This document shows, one piece after another, positions 1 through 13,200 of a DNA stretch of 64,000 nt. A program made the translations under genes and the position numbers. Under the pieces are notes generated by a model. It saw only the letters and a program-made list of their open reading frames with translations, was not told where the DNA came from and searched no databases. The stretch covers positions 49,181,180 through 49,245,179 of the forward strand of contig CM040741.1 in assembly GCA_022829145.1 (NCBI GenBank), in the 5' to 3' direction. The DNA is from Albula goreensis. Its lineage: Eukaryota > Chordata > Actinopteri > Albuliformes > Albulidae. Positions within the stretch are counted from its first letter, which is position 1, and each line of letters opens with the position of its first letter.

Positions 1-1443
1 AGAGGGAATGAGAAAGGGGGTGGAATGAGCATGAAAAGAATGAGCTGAATGGAAGGTAAATACAACAAGCAATAAACACATACAACCGCAGAGTTAAAGA
101 CTGAAACAGAAGAGATGTGTCAGTCATAGTTGTCACAGATGGGAAAGAGGGGATTTGTGAGTTGCCATCGGCCAATGGTTAGCACGCACCAGCCCTTCCT
201 CTCCCCAAACACAGAAGAGAAAGGAAAAGACGGACATCCACTCCCTCTTTTATATGGGCTGTCCTTTTGACCATCTGTCCTTTTTGAGTTTGAGTGTTGC
301 TCAAAGTACAGTTGATGATGATGGAATATAAACTATAACCAGTCATGCTGACATGTCTGTTGATGCATGAACGTACAACAATTTCTGACATCTATTTTCA
401 GACATTTATATGCATTAGTCTGGACTGAGAGGACAATTATTTTCCCCTTCACTGTATCCCTAAACAGAGATGGAAAATAAAACGAGACAGCATTATAATA
501 TCAGAGGAGGTACAACAGAGGAACATTTATATGCGTGTAGAGTGGGTAAGGTAGGTCAATATAAATACCTCCCTGCACTCACATGCATAAAACATCCCTG
601 CTGACCTCATGGCAGTAGTTATACATATTTTGAGAGGAACTCAAAACAGTGAAGATCCACTAAGGCCTGAGTCTAAAAAGCTGTTTGCTGTTCATGGGCT
701 GTTGCTGCAGAGATGATAACAGCCAATTATGATACCTGATTCATGTTTAGAGTAGTATGAGTGGCACTTCAATTTAATAACTATTTCATACAAAGGCATT
801 ATGCTGGAAAACAGGCTCTGTTTTCAGTGTTTGGATATAAGCGCCTGTGAGATAGGCACAACATTAAGACACCAACATAAAGCATGTTTTCAGCAGAAAA
901 TGCTCAGTGACAATGACATAAAAATTGGACATATTCATAAATCTATACACATTTTGACAATTCAAAGATAAAATTAAATCACCAATTGCAAAAGATGAGA
1001 TTAGCTCAAAAAATGCTCATCATAAAAGCCAACAAAGCCCTACTCCATAGGACTAGCTCAGGTTTTGTCAGTAAGATGAAAGACATTGCATGATTTATTA
1101 AGGACCACAAAGTATGTATAGAATATTAATCCACTACATTAAACAATTATTCACTTCAAACTGAATAAATCAAGTGTGTTATTGATGTGCACTTATTACA
1201 CATCTCTAGCTGTATTCACTACATATTTTAACAAAGGGGCTACTCAGCTCCAATCCTGGAGATAAACAATAGAGACAGTTTGAATCAGTCTTTAAAGCTA
1301 CTAAAATCTGTGAATTAAGGAGGCTGGATTCCTTTCTTCTGTAAGGACAGCGACCATTTGATGCAGGAAACTAAGTAACAGGTCAGAACGAGGGTCTCCA
1401 GGATCGGGGCATGTATACCCCTGCTCTAATTGGCTGATCTCAC
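1..1443. other. Non-coding: intron of rab11fip1 downstream of its last visible exon
   Basis: No convincing exon was found here on either strand. The splice donor of the rab11fip1 Pro-rich exon is at 1443-1442 (minus strand, AG|GTGAG), so this stretch is the start of the next intron. I looked for the C-terminal Rab11-binding helix of the FIP family on the minus strand and did not see it. A short transposon-like element lies at 1236-1421. The remainder is AT-rich and unremarkable. Confidence 0.7.
1236..1421. mobile_element. Short non-autonomous element with inverted ends (MITE-like)
   Basis: The left end begins GGGGCTACTCAGCTCCAATC and continues into CTGGAG. The right end runs CTCCAGGATCGGGGCATGTA and finishes TACCCC, and its reverse complement resembles the left end (both start GGGG and end with ATCCTGGAG after about 25 bases). 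The element is about 186 bp with no coding capacity. The end sequences are of a type I remember as widespread in fish genomes. No clear target-site duplication was recognised. It ends only about 22 bp from a rab11fip1 splice donor. Confidence 0.5.
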
Positions 1444-2958
1444 CTGCATGGGGCTGTGCTTAGCCCACCAGCTTTTCCTCCTGCTCCATGTGCATCACCA
1501 CTGCTCTGTGCAGCGACTGGCTGCACAGCATGGCCCTGCACACTCACTGGCTGGGATTCTGAAGGTGACACCCAGGCCCGCAGCAGGGTCCTCCCCCTTG
1601 AAATGACCCCGCCGGGCTGGGGAGCACGCCGTTTCCCAGCAACTGCTGTCTTCTGGGACTCAGATGGGGCTGCGGAATTCAGGACAGCAGGTTCGGTCAT
1701 GACACTGTCGTCCACACCCTGTGAGGTACAGTTCCCGCCCATTTCCTCTTTACTACTGTCTGATGACCCAGGTGGTGGAGGAGCCCGGTTCTTCTTTTTA
1801 GGCACGCCCATGGGTCCATGTCCTGCATGGTCATCTGTCCCCATTCTGCTCTCAGGGGGTTCAGCTGTGTCACTAGCCACACTCTTGAGCAAAGTGCTTT
1901 CATTGCATTGAGTGAAACAATGGTCTTCCTCACTCATGGTCAGGAGTTTACCTTTGGGGACCACGGTTGTTCTCTGCTCCTTGGAATTCAGCTCCTCTCT
2001 AGCTTTGGGGTCTTGGGACAGGAGCACACCTGGGACAAGCGTCTGCTCCTCCTCTGTCAGAATCACCTGGCCACCACTCTGCTCTAAAAGGCTAACTTCT
2101 GATGTGTGGTTATTCTCTGTGTGAACACCAGATGGGGGCAGCAGGTCACTGTTAATGTCCAAAGTGTCTTCTGTCACATTGGCTCCATGCCCCTTCACAT
2201 TCAGAGCTTCAACTTCAGTATCAGCATCATCTTCATCATCAAAAGGGGTCTTGGGAGTCAGTAGATGAGAATCAGTTTCATGTGTCAACACTATCTTCTC
2301 CATCCTCTCCTTAGCCACAACCTCGCTTCCTGGATGTTTGATCACACCTTCCTGATTTGGATTGGTTAAAGAGGCATCCTTGGATCCATCTTCAGCCTGT
2401 TGCTGCTGGACACTGGGATTGTCTGGCGTACCACTCTGCTTATCTGAGCTCTTCTGCTTACCTCCAGGGCTGGGCCCAGCAGTTGGCACAGTGTGCTGTG
2501 GCTTTGGAGGTGCAGGGCCCTTTCGAGGTCTGACTGATGCTGCAGAGGGAACCCAGGGTGCTGGTGTGGGTTTTCGTGATGGTGGTGGAGGTTGTGGCTC
2601 TCCCTGGATGGGATTGGCAGGAAGAGTTCTTTGTGTGGGTGGGGGTTTCTCTGGTGTGCATAAGGGTGAGGCCGGGGGGCCTGGAGGTAGGGGTGCACGA
2701 CGCTTCTTCTCTGCATGGGCAGCAGGGAAGCCTTTGACAAGAATGCTCTCCACGTCCCCAGTGAAGGGCTCCTCAGAGCTCCTCTGACCATGGAGGGAGT
2801 GTGGCTCTACAGGCATGATTGCTGTCTGGGACTGGACACTACTAATGGATGAACCAGAGGAGGATGCAGGAGGGGAAGGGAGGGAGGAAGATATTGTACT
2901 GGCAGGTGGCAAAGAGGAACTTATTTTATCAGTTCCTGTTTCTGAGGACATGTCCAAT
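1444..2958 (-). CDS. rab11fip1: rab11fip1 exon 4: proline-rich disordered exon with KRAP-like motifs
   Basis: 1515-bp exon (acceptor TTTGGGCAG, phase 2 in; donor AG|GTGAG, phase 2 out). It encodes about 504 low-complexity residues rich in P, S, E and Q. Three basic-proline motifs recur: KKRRAPLPPGPP (nt about 2708-2673), KKKNRAPPPPGSS (about 1798-1762) and GKRRAPQPGG (about 1638-1610). Human FIP1 also has a long alternative exon of this disordered type. The junction AG|A restores Arg with the previous exon (TVKPR-LDMSSE). Confidence 0.85.
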
Positions 2959-4069
2959 CTGCCCAAATGTAAAAACAAAAAAACAGAGTCCTCCAGGTCA
3001 GTGCCTGGTCAAACCATTTTGAACCATTTTCTGACTGTGACTCATCCTTTAACAAGCTTGCCAGTTTAAATAAGCCTTGCTATACAGTATTATTTAATGT
3101 TTACTTGACATTGTGTCAGTATACATTTGTGTACTTTTGATGCAAAAAATATTTTAATTATAAAGAAGAATATCAGAGATTGGTTTTCAGTCAATGAAAC
3201 CCAGGCTTTTACTTCACTATAGCTGAACTTCATTGAAGCTATTAAGCTTAAATGATGTGATGAGTAAATGATGAGTAAAACTATTTAGGTGTGTAAAAGG
3301 CTCATTGGTGATCAATCTGGCAATCTGTTTAATAGTGACAATGATCACTCAGAGGTTTAAGACATAAGAAAGTGTTATGTATCCAATTTGGTTCACTAAT
3401 AGTTATTACTCACAGTGTTCAAAACGACTTTATATTAAAATTCTGAACAAAGTTTTGCTTATATCATCAAAAAGCAAGTCATGGTATGGACACTGAGTCC
3501 AGTACTTTTCCATGAGGAGGATAAATGATATTTTCAGGCTAATTTCAGAAAGCACTCTACAGTTAACTGTCAAAAGAAAACTTTTTGCCTGGTGGAGTCT
3601 GGTGACCTGGCAGTTTGAATGAGAAGACTCATAATAACAGCAGAAGGGTTCTAACAAGATATATGTAATAATCAGTACCTAACAGGCAGTAGTAAAAAAA
3701 AGTAATTACTTTTCTGTCCAGTTCAGTATTTGTAATCCCAGATTCATAATACATATTCACCTTTGGTCAAAATATTCTCATTAGATCAGCTTGTGGGATA
3801 TACCAAACATTTTGTTAAGAAACCCTCCCCCTAAGAATTCCATGCATTCTGCCTGGTCAGCAATGAGAGGACAGGACACTGTGGAGCTCTGATCCCCCCC
3901 CCCCCACCACTCTGGCCTGAGATATTTCCTCTGCTTCCGCCCTTCGACCCAGCAGTCACATGACACACAGCGGTGTGGAAAAACACAGGAGCCGTGTTAG
4001 AATTCAGTAGGTTAATAAGCATGACAAACCTTAGACATCTCACTGAAAACAAATCAGCCAGCACAGCAT

Positions 4070-4154
<85 letters not shown>

Positions 4155-7100
4155 CATTCCCACATTAAGCTGCTGTGGTTAGGATCATGAGACAGAAGCA
4201 GCATGACTTTTCAGCACTGCAACTGGTGTTAATTTGAGCTTTAGCTAAGGAGCATATCCTTACATTAGTTAACACAAAAAATCTCTTCTCACATACAAGG
4301 ACACTGGTTAGCTACCTGTGCATGCCAGTAAATCATTACCAAGAGGAGTTCAGAATTATGAACAGTTCATAGGGAGTATGTGCTGGTATTTCCCTTTGGC
4401 AAAAAAATATTGTGTTCCAACAGTTTGATAAGGCTCAGCAAATCATGAACAAAAGTGTGTGGTGGCAATTAAAGCAGATGTTAAAGTCCTGGATAAACAG
4501 GTTATTTTGCTTTTTTCAGCACAGAGCCTATTGCTCAACAGTTCAACACAATGTGCAAGGGGGAAGTAAAAATACAATTGGATTTTAGGAGGATGGTTAT
4601 ATGTACGCATGTATAACTTCAAATCACCTGGATTACGATATATAAGCAGAAATGTTAATGAATACAATATTTAAATACAGCCAGGACATAACATTTCAGA
4701 CTACATATTAATAATGTAGAACCTCTCTTATTAGTACTGTGTCAAACTGGTCTATTACACTAGTTATGCTGCCAGTTAAAATATTTTATTTTGACCCTAG
4801 TATGGTTAGTAATGTCATTGTTTGATAATTCAATACAAAAAAGAGAGAAAAACTATATAAAAGAAAGATTCACAGTCAAAAGGCTATCCAATTATTTTTG
4901 AACATGAATAAAGATGAAGCAATCAGTGTGTACCTAACTGACCAAAATATCACCACAAACAAATGAACTGATACTGTATGAAAGTAGTAGCCTAGACAAT
5001 AAGTTGCTTTCATTGCACAGTAATAACATTTCACTGATAAAGGAATGGTACCAAGAGGATGCACAATGGGGCTCTGTTCAGAATAACGACTCAGCACTGA
5101 CACATATTTGGGGGGATACTCTTGTGATGCAAGCAGAGAATAGAAGTTACTGATGTCCTGTCACACAGGTGGATCAGGCATGGGCTGAGACTCTACCCTG
5201 ACCACCAATCTGCTAACATACACGCACGCACACACAAACAGACATGCATGTCAGCACATACACACCAAAACCCCAGATGCGTCTGCTCATCTTAAGTCTT
5301 CCAAAGAGTCATCAACTCTTTTTATAGCTCAAATGACTACTGTTATGAACAACTCTTCACTTGATGTTTCCAATTATCCAGTAATCCATTTAACTACCCT
5401 CAGCGGCCTTGGAGAAGAGAGCCAACATATGAGCACATCACTGCTTTACCCCTATTCTGATCACATAGCATGACAAGATAACCCACTGCCTCCCTGTAGT
5501 CTACACTGGGTGCACTGAAACATGACTTCCTGAACCCAAGGGGCTACTGTTGGTTAAACAAAATCTGCTGTTGGATCAAACAAAACCTAGAGTGAGAGGA
5601 GCTACTAAATCATCAGTGACTCATTGATGTAAACCAATCATTGTGGTTTGCTGTAGAGAAAACCTTTTGTTTGATGCAAACAAGTATTTGAAAGACAGGT
5701 TATTGTAGCTCCAGCTATTTTAAGGTTCATGAAATACCATCCTCCCAGTATTGTATGAGTGTCATCCTCATTATGCTATTCACCATGATTCCCAGGTTAA
5801 TGCAATAAACAAATCACAGAATACACTTCATGTTGCCATGAGCATTTTTTGTAAATTTTGTTTATGATTTATTAGAAATGATTCATGGATAATTAAAATG
5901 CGATGGTTGCTATGAAAATGTGTAACACTCAATAATCAATATTGATAAATGTGGGCGGTATTAATGAGGTTGCTATTCAGGATAGCAAAGGTGAGAAAAA
6001 GAATCAGAAACAGAGGCAGAGTGAGAGACACATGGTACTTTGTTGAACAAAGGGTTTAGGTAGACACATGGTTAAGTTCTGCGATTTTAAAAATTGGTGC
6101 TAGGTGGCACATTATGTGGACATTATGTTCACCTTCCATCACCCAGAGTGTGAATTTAGAATCTCCCAAAAAGGGTAATACTGTGGTCAGAACCTAATTG
6201 AAATGTAGCCCACCTCCTTGGGTGAGTACAGCATTTAGGAAACATGCAGAGACATCACTTTGAAATCACGTCTGAGCCACCTAGCACCTCCCTGACACAA
6301 TTCAGCTAAGAGATGAGTCAGGGGTCATTAGAGGAAACTGGATAACAGAGATGGTAAGAGAGTATGCTGTATTTTCCAATCCGCAGTGACTGCATCTGTA
6401 ACTGAGTACCTTGTGGCCAGCCCTGCAGAGGGAGGGACTGAGAAGCAGGTGAGAATAACCCACCTCACTGAAGAAACATTCACATCACTAGTAAGCAATC
6501 ACTGGTGAAACAACAGACAATTGTACTGAATGGGAAATAGAGGCTGGTATGTTGTAAAAAGCCTTTTAACAGAATATCTTTGGTAAACAGATCAATTTAT
6601 TATCAAAAAATGGTTTTAGGGAAATCTGCATATACGTGATAAGTGTGAGACAGAAGGAGGACAGGGAAACTGACCTGGGTTTGACAGTAGAAATTCTGGC
6701 CGAACGAACAGCAGGGCTTGTAGATTGTGTATGATGGTTCTCCTCAAAGGGCATGGAGTTGGAGACATCCTCAAAGGGGTTGGAGTTTGAAACATCTTCA
6801 AAAGGGTTGCAGAAAGAAGCTTCTCTGAAAGGGTTGTGCATTGACACCTCTTCTACTTTCACCTCAGCTTCATTTACCTGCTTCAGCTCATCTTTCCTTG
6901 CTTCCTCCAGTCTCTTATTTTCTAGCTCCTCCCTCTTCCTTTCCTTCTCTTGCTCAAGCCTGTTCCTTTCCTGCTCTTCCTCCATACTCCTCATCTCCTG
7001 GTCTTTCTCCTTCCTCACCCTCTCCTGCTCCTCAAACATCTTCATCTCTTCTTCCCTATTTTTCTTTTCCTGCTCCTCCTCCAGCCTTCTCATTTCCTGC

Positions 7101-10100
7101 TCCTCCTCCCTTCTCCTCTTCCATTCCTCCTCCTCCTCAAGTCTCTTTCTCTCCAGCTCTTCCTCCATTCTCCTTATCTCCAGCTTCTCTTCCCTCCTCT
7201 TCCTTTCTTGCTCTTCTTCTTGTCTCCTCATCTCAAGATCTTCCTCCCTTTTCTTCCTCTCCAACTCATCCCTCATCCTTGCCTGTTCTTCTTCCAGCCG
7301 TCTCATTTCCAACTCTTCCTCTCTGTTCCTTCTCTCCTGCTCCTCCTCCACCCTGTGTCTTTCCAGCTCTTCTTCCCTCCTCTTCCTTTCCTGCTCTTCC
7401 TCAAATAACCTCATCTCCAACTCCTTCCTCTCCAGCTCTTCTTCCATCCTCTTCCTTTCCTGCTCTTCCTGCAGTTTCATCATCTCCAGCTCTTCTTCCC
7501 TCCTCTTCCTTTCCTGTTCTTCCTCAAATAACCTCATCTCTAATTCCTTCCTCTCCAGCTCTTCTTCCCTCCTCTTCCTTTCCTGTTCTTCCTCAAATAA
7601 CCTCATCTCCAACTCCTTCCTCTCCAGCTCTTCTTCCCTTCTCTTCCTTTCCTGCTCTTCCTGCAGTTTCATCATCTCCAGCTCTTCTTTAAGCCTTTTT
7701 CGCTCCTCTTCCTCCCTCTTCCTTTCCTCTTCTTCTTCAGTCCTTTTCTTCTCTACCTCTTCCTCCCTCCTCTTCTTTTCTTCTTCTTGTCTTCTCATCT
7801 CCTGTTCTTCCTCTCTCCTCTTCCTCTCTAGCTCATTCCTCACTCTTTCTTGTTCTTCCTCCTCCACCCTTCTCCTTTCCAACTCTTCCTCTCTCCTCTT
7901 CTTTTCTTCCTCTAGTCTCATCATCTCCTGCTCTTCCTCTCTCCTCTTTCTCTCCAGCTCTTCCTCCAGCTTCTTTCTCTCCTGCTCTTCCTGAACCCTC
8001 TTCCTCTCTAGCTCCTCTTCCCTCCTCTTTCTCTCCAGCTCTTCCTCCAGCCTCATTCTTTCCAGCTCTTCTTCCCTCCTCATCCTGTCAAGCTCTTCCT
8101 CTTGCCTTATTCTATCCTGCTCTTGCTCAAACCTCCTCCTCTCCAGCTCTTCCTCCCTTCTCTTTCTCTCCTCTTCGTCCTCCCTCATTTTTCTCTCCTG
8201 CTCCTCCAGCCTAATTCTCTCCTGCTCCTCTCTGTTCTCCTCCTCTTCACTGTAGTGGTCTTGTTCTTCAGGGAGAGACAGGCTCAGATCCCTGGTAGAG
8301 CTGCTCCTGAGTTGTCCCTGTTGCAGGTCCTCCATGGATCCCTGGTTGGAGCTGTTGAGACTGAGGGTGGAGCTTGTGGAGGGCGTCTCCATGTAGACAT
8401 GACTGCCATTGATGCACACACCACTCTGCTCAGCCGCTCCCTGTTTGGAGCGGCCCAGGAGGGAGGGGATCCCGTGGGATGATTTGCTGTCCGAGCTGCC
8501 TGTGCGCTTATGGGTAAGGAACTTAAATTTCTTTTTACCTGCAGAGAAGAGAAACAGATAAGCTAAATGCTGGGGAGGAAATGTGTAACAGAGGGTGTGT
8601 CTCATTACAGATTATGATATTACAGATTATCAGACAGGGAAAATAACAATAACAGGATTCATATTTTCTATTTACGTGGGTCATTTTTCACTAGCTACAT
8701 GAGTCAAAATGATCAAAGTCAAATGTTTCATATAATTTCAATAGTTTTTTTAATGGTGAGTAATGTATTTGTGTAGTTAAGAGGCCAGTCTGTTGGGGGT
8801 GGGGGGGATTGGGAAGGCCATGCCTCCTCACCTTCAGGGGACTCCACATTGAGCCCAGAGGACTGGCTGCCGCTGAGGGCAGAGTTTCTTTCTGGGAGGG
8901 TCCCAAGTGTGGACATAGACTGAGAAACATTGCGCTGCAGGTTGGACTTGGGGACGAACAGTGACTTCAGCTTGGATTTCTTCTTCTTCTTCTTGTCTCC
9001 CTGTTCATCCTCAAGGCCCTCACCCTCACCCTCACTGTCTGTCATCACCTGGCTGTCACCAGCTGAGGAGGAGAAGGCAGGCACAATGGCAGAGGCGGAG
9101 TCTGACAGTCCGCCCTTTTTGCCACGAATCTTGTCCTTCAGCTTGCCCATGCGGGAGCGAGATTTGCCCTGTGTCGACAGGTCGAACATGCTGGCCGTCA
9201 TGTTGTTCCTCATGAACTGGATGTCCAGGAGAACCTCACCCCTCTCCTTGTCTGCTTTCCCATTCTTATCCAGGAGCTTGAACCATCTATCAGGCAAGAA
9301 AGAGAGAGAGAGTGAGAGAAACAGAGTATGAATTTTAAATTTTAAAATCCCCCTTTGATAGACATATTTTACATGCTACTTGACAGTATCCATATCACAA
9401 GATCATATGGGAATATGATCCTGGACAAAAAAATTCAACAAGACAACCACAATCCTTCTCCTTAAAGAACACTCGGCGGGTCCCAAAAGGAAAACATCCT
9501 CACCACAAAACCAAACTAACTGTATGAAAACTAACCATTTAAATGTGCACATTCAACAAACAACCTCTGGTTGAGACTAGTTCATTTATTCATTTTAATT
9601 TCAAACCCATCAGGTGGTGCTGTCATTTTATTCTACAGTTATGGTTACTTGATTGTTATAGTAGTTGCCCTTTGATTATTTTGGCACTCCATTTATAAAA
9701 TGTTAAGGCTGCAGACAAGCTGAAGCCAAAAATGTTCATCATGTACGTTCACTTAGCTAGATAGCTATAGCTATTGTGTTGTTAAAAAGTACATGGTTAA
9801 AAGATCTCACAGTGAAGGTTGTTGTGTTTTCACAAGTTTCTATGGTTTGGCATCACAAACCTTCTGAATTGAGTTGAATTAAAGAGAGTAAAAGAGGGAC
9901 AGCAAGAAAACATTAACACAACTTGAGAAAACTCTCTGGAGGAAACTGAAAGACAAAAGAAAAGCACCAAAAATAATATGTTTTAGCCACACTCTTACCA
10001 TGCTCCCATTAGCAATACCAGGTTGATGTAAAAGCCAGAGGCAGTTTTTCATTAAATTCGTATTGTATCGACTTTTGGGAAATTGTACAAATTATTATTC

Positions 10101-10154
10101 AGGCATGCTCATGTTTCAGCAGGAAATGGTACAGAGGGAGGTAGAAAGAGAGAG

Positions 10155-10219
<65 letters not shown>

Positions 10220-13200
10220 ATAAGTGCAGTTTGCAAACATTAAAAATATTCATCATTAGGTTTGCCATTACTTTTTAAATGTATAAGAAGGGACTAAAAG
10301 CTATTTGAATGCTTCTTTGAAATACCATTTGTACAAGTGTATTACTACTGATGATAATGTGTTTGTGATGTTTTTCTAAAACTTAAAAGGGTAGAGAAAA
10401 AAAAATGTGTTATCTACCCAGAGACACTGGTTTCCAGTTTTAAAAAATGTGTACATCAGTGGTGCACACATTAATTAAACCACTGGTTAGAAGAATATCC
10501 ACATGGGAATAATTCCTTTCCTTTTAAGGCACACAGATGGACACACTTTTGTTTGTGCATGGTATAGAGTAAAGTGGGGTTTAATCCGAAATTGTTCCGT
10601 ATTCGTATCAATGAGTTAGTAATTGGAAAAAAAACTGGAAAAAACACTTAAACTGCAAAAACTCAAACTCTTTCTGGAATTACTTGCTGCTCTCACCAAA
10701 AGAACAAATGTTACACCTGTAGTTACACCTATACCTGAATCTTCTACAGAAACAATGTCAGGAGCAATGACAGTTATTTTCAAAAAACAAAAATTATGGT
10801 TTCCCAAAAAAGCTGAGACCTCAAAACAGTGGTGAAAACCACTTAAGCTACAGCACCCTTGAGTACATGCTAGGCTACAATTAACACAAATGAAAAACTA
10901 GCATCAGGGAGCTTTGCTCTGGCATTGAATGAAAAAAGTCAATGGAATATTCTATGCAATCAAAAGAAGATTTCATGCCATAAATATTCTAATTTGGATC
11001 AACAAATTGGAATATTTATGCCTACAGAAATTCATCTTGCAATACATGCAGAGAATGTTCCGCCCATCACTGAATGACAGAGAAATGGTGCCTCAGTTAA
11101 TGAATGTACAACAGTGTACTGATGAGAACCGGCCATTCAGCCCCTTGTGCCTGTATAGTCTTTTATCTGTGTCTAAAATAATAACAATACTTTCTGGAAC
11201 ATTCTGCAATGCCACCATGTAAGTCAGCATCAGACTTACTGCTTGGGTTATTGCTACTGGTATTTGGTACTTTGGCCTTCAGGAATGATAACAGGAGAAC
11301 AGACACATTAAAAAACCATTATCATCTCCAGTGGGCCATTATCATCTCCATCAAAGAGAGGCGAGGGAAGTTTCATTTTAACAGTTAGTGTTTGGATCAC
11401 CAAAATGAGTCACTCCACAGAAAACTCATACTCTGTCTCTTATTCAAATGTATTGGTCCTCACTGAATGAGTAAGTGTCTAGCTTCTAGCAATTTCATTT
11501 AAAGGAAAATTGGTAACTTCTTATTTGTGAATGTTCCAAAGTACTTATCTGTTTTATTTTCACACACACAATAAGGAACTGTGTATTAAAATATATATAT
11601 ATACATTAAGATTCACTTGAATATCAGATTCAAGTTAACATTAGAATGTTTTGGTCACAGCATTTCAAAGGAATACAATCCAAGATTTGTTGCAGTGAAA
11701 GCCTTGTGTTTTGTTTTGCTGGGTACTGGCTGTGTTTATTTTGATTTCTTAGTCCATTACTAGAAAATGGCCTACCTCCCAAGGACAGAAGAGCAAGACA
11801 CTGAAGGAATAGGAGAGAGAGGGAAGTTCAGTGAGAACTTGAGATGAGCTTAGTTATTCATTAAGAGCAATCCTTTGTCACAAAGTTTTTTTAATCAAGG
11901 TCAAGATTCAGAGCTCAACCACACACAGACACAGACACACACACACACGCATGCACGCACACACACACTTCTCCACCCCTACTCATTCCAAATTCACACA
12001 GAAACACTTATACACACACACAATCAGTCACCCACATATATACCTATGTGCACACAAACACTGGAATTGTTTTAGAGACCAGCACTATTCTCCTCTAGCA
12101 CATTGTGGCCTTACCCTCACTGCTATTTCCACTACACATGTTGTTTTTCAACTAACATGTACTGGTCACTGTACTATTTTCAGTAAAGTCAGCACAATCG
12201 AGCTGTTGTCAGAATATCAAAAAAAAAAAAAAAAAACTGCAGGAAACAGTCTGATAAATGGCGGAAATTAGAGCAAGCTGGCTCTGCACAAATTTAGACA
12301 GGAGAGGTCGGCCCACATTCGGGGGGCAATAAAATACTGTTTGCAGTGCAGTTCCTGCAGAGAATTAATGAATTTATCCTGCATGCATTAATTAAATTAA
12401 TTTAGATTGTTCACCTCTGTATAGAAGATAGGAAAAGATAGGAGTAGATGCCAGACAGAGGTTGCATGATTAACCCATCTGTTTAGCAGAATTACACTAG
12501 ACAGTTTCAAGAGACTTGCATTTCGATATACAGTATTTTGCATTCATGCAGCTGGATACTCACTTACACAATACCAATTACCTTGCAATAACAGTGTTCC
12601 TCTGAGGAAATTGTAGTGCTACAGCACATTTGTAATCCATTGCCTGGTAATCTTCTTCATGTGGCGCAAAGCAGGTACAGATAGCAATTAGAGTACTGTA
12701 GGAGGAGGTTGGATTCAAGGAGTTTGAAAAGAATGTATTACATTTTTGCTGTCATTAACAGCTGCCAGAAACAATGTGTTGTGCACAGAACTGTTGTTTC
12801 TATGCATTCACAGATGCTAAGAACACAATGCTTTATGCATGAGAGGAACACCTAAGGGATGCTCTAATTTAAAATCAACTGATTAACCTTGTTTAACATA
12901 AAATATATATTTGTGTTGCTGTATGAAACTGTTATATTGACCTTAAACCTTACATTTAATCACTGGAAATCCAATCTCACACCAGGAATAAAATCTTCAT
13001 TGGCAATTGTTTATCAATTGTTATGAATTTATTATAATAGAAAAGATATCAATTAAGAAATACATACACCCTCTTTCCAATGGGACGTCCAGGGCACCGC
13101 CTCTTCTGAGAGACAGCACAACAGCGCTGCTGGTGTTTGAGCTACCTCCCGATTCCATTACCTTGAACTTCCTTGTTTGCCATACTAAACCTCTGTTCTC

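Noticed and set aside
1..1443. C-terminal Rab11-binding exon of rab11fip1
   Set aside because: No match to the conserved helix was found on the minus strand; it must lie outside the window.
3831..4182. Open frames of repeated Cys-Val or His-Thr
   Set aside because: They are translations of the (CA)41 microsatellite.
6753..7994. Long plus-strand open frames rich in Ser, Leu and Phe opposite rab11fip1 exon 3
   Set aside because: They are the mirror of the Glu/Arg codon repeat on the minus strand and have no start context, domains or splice structure of their own.
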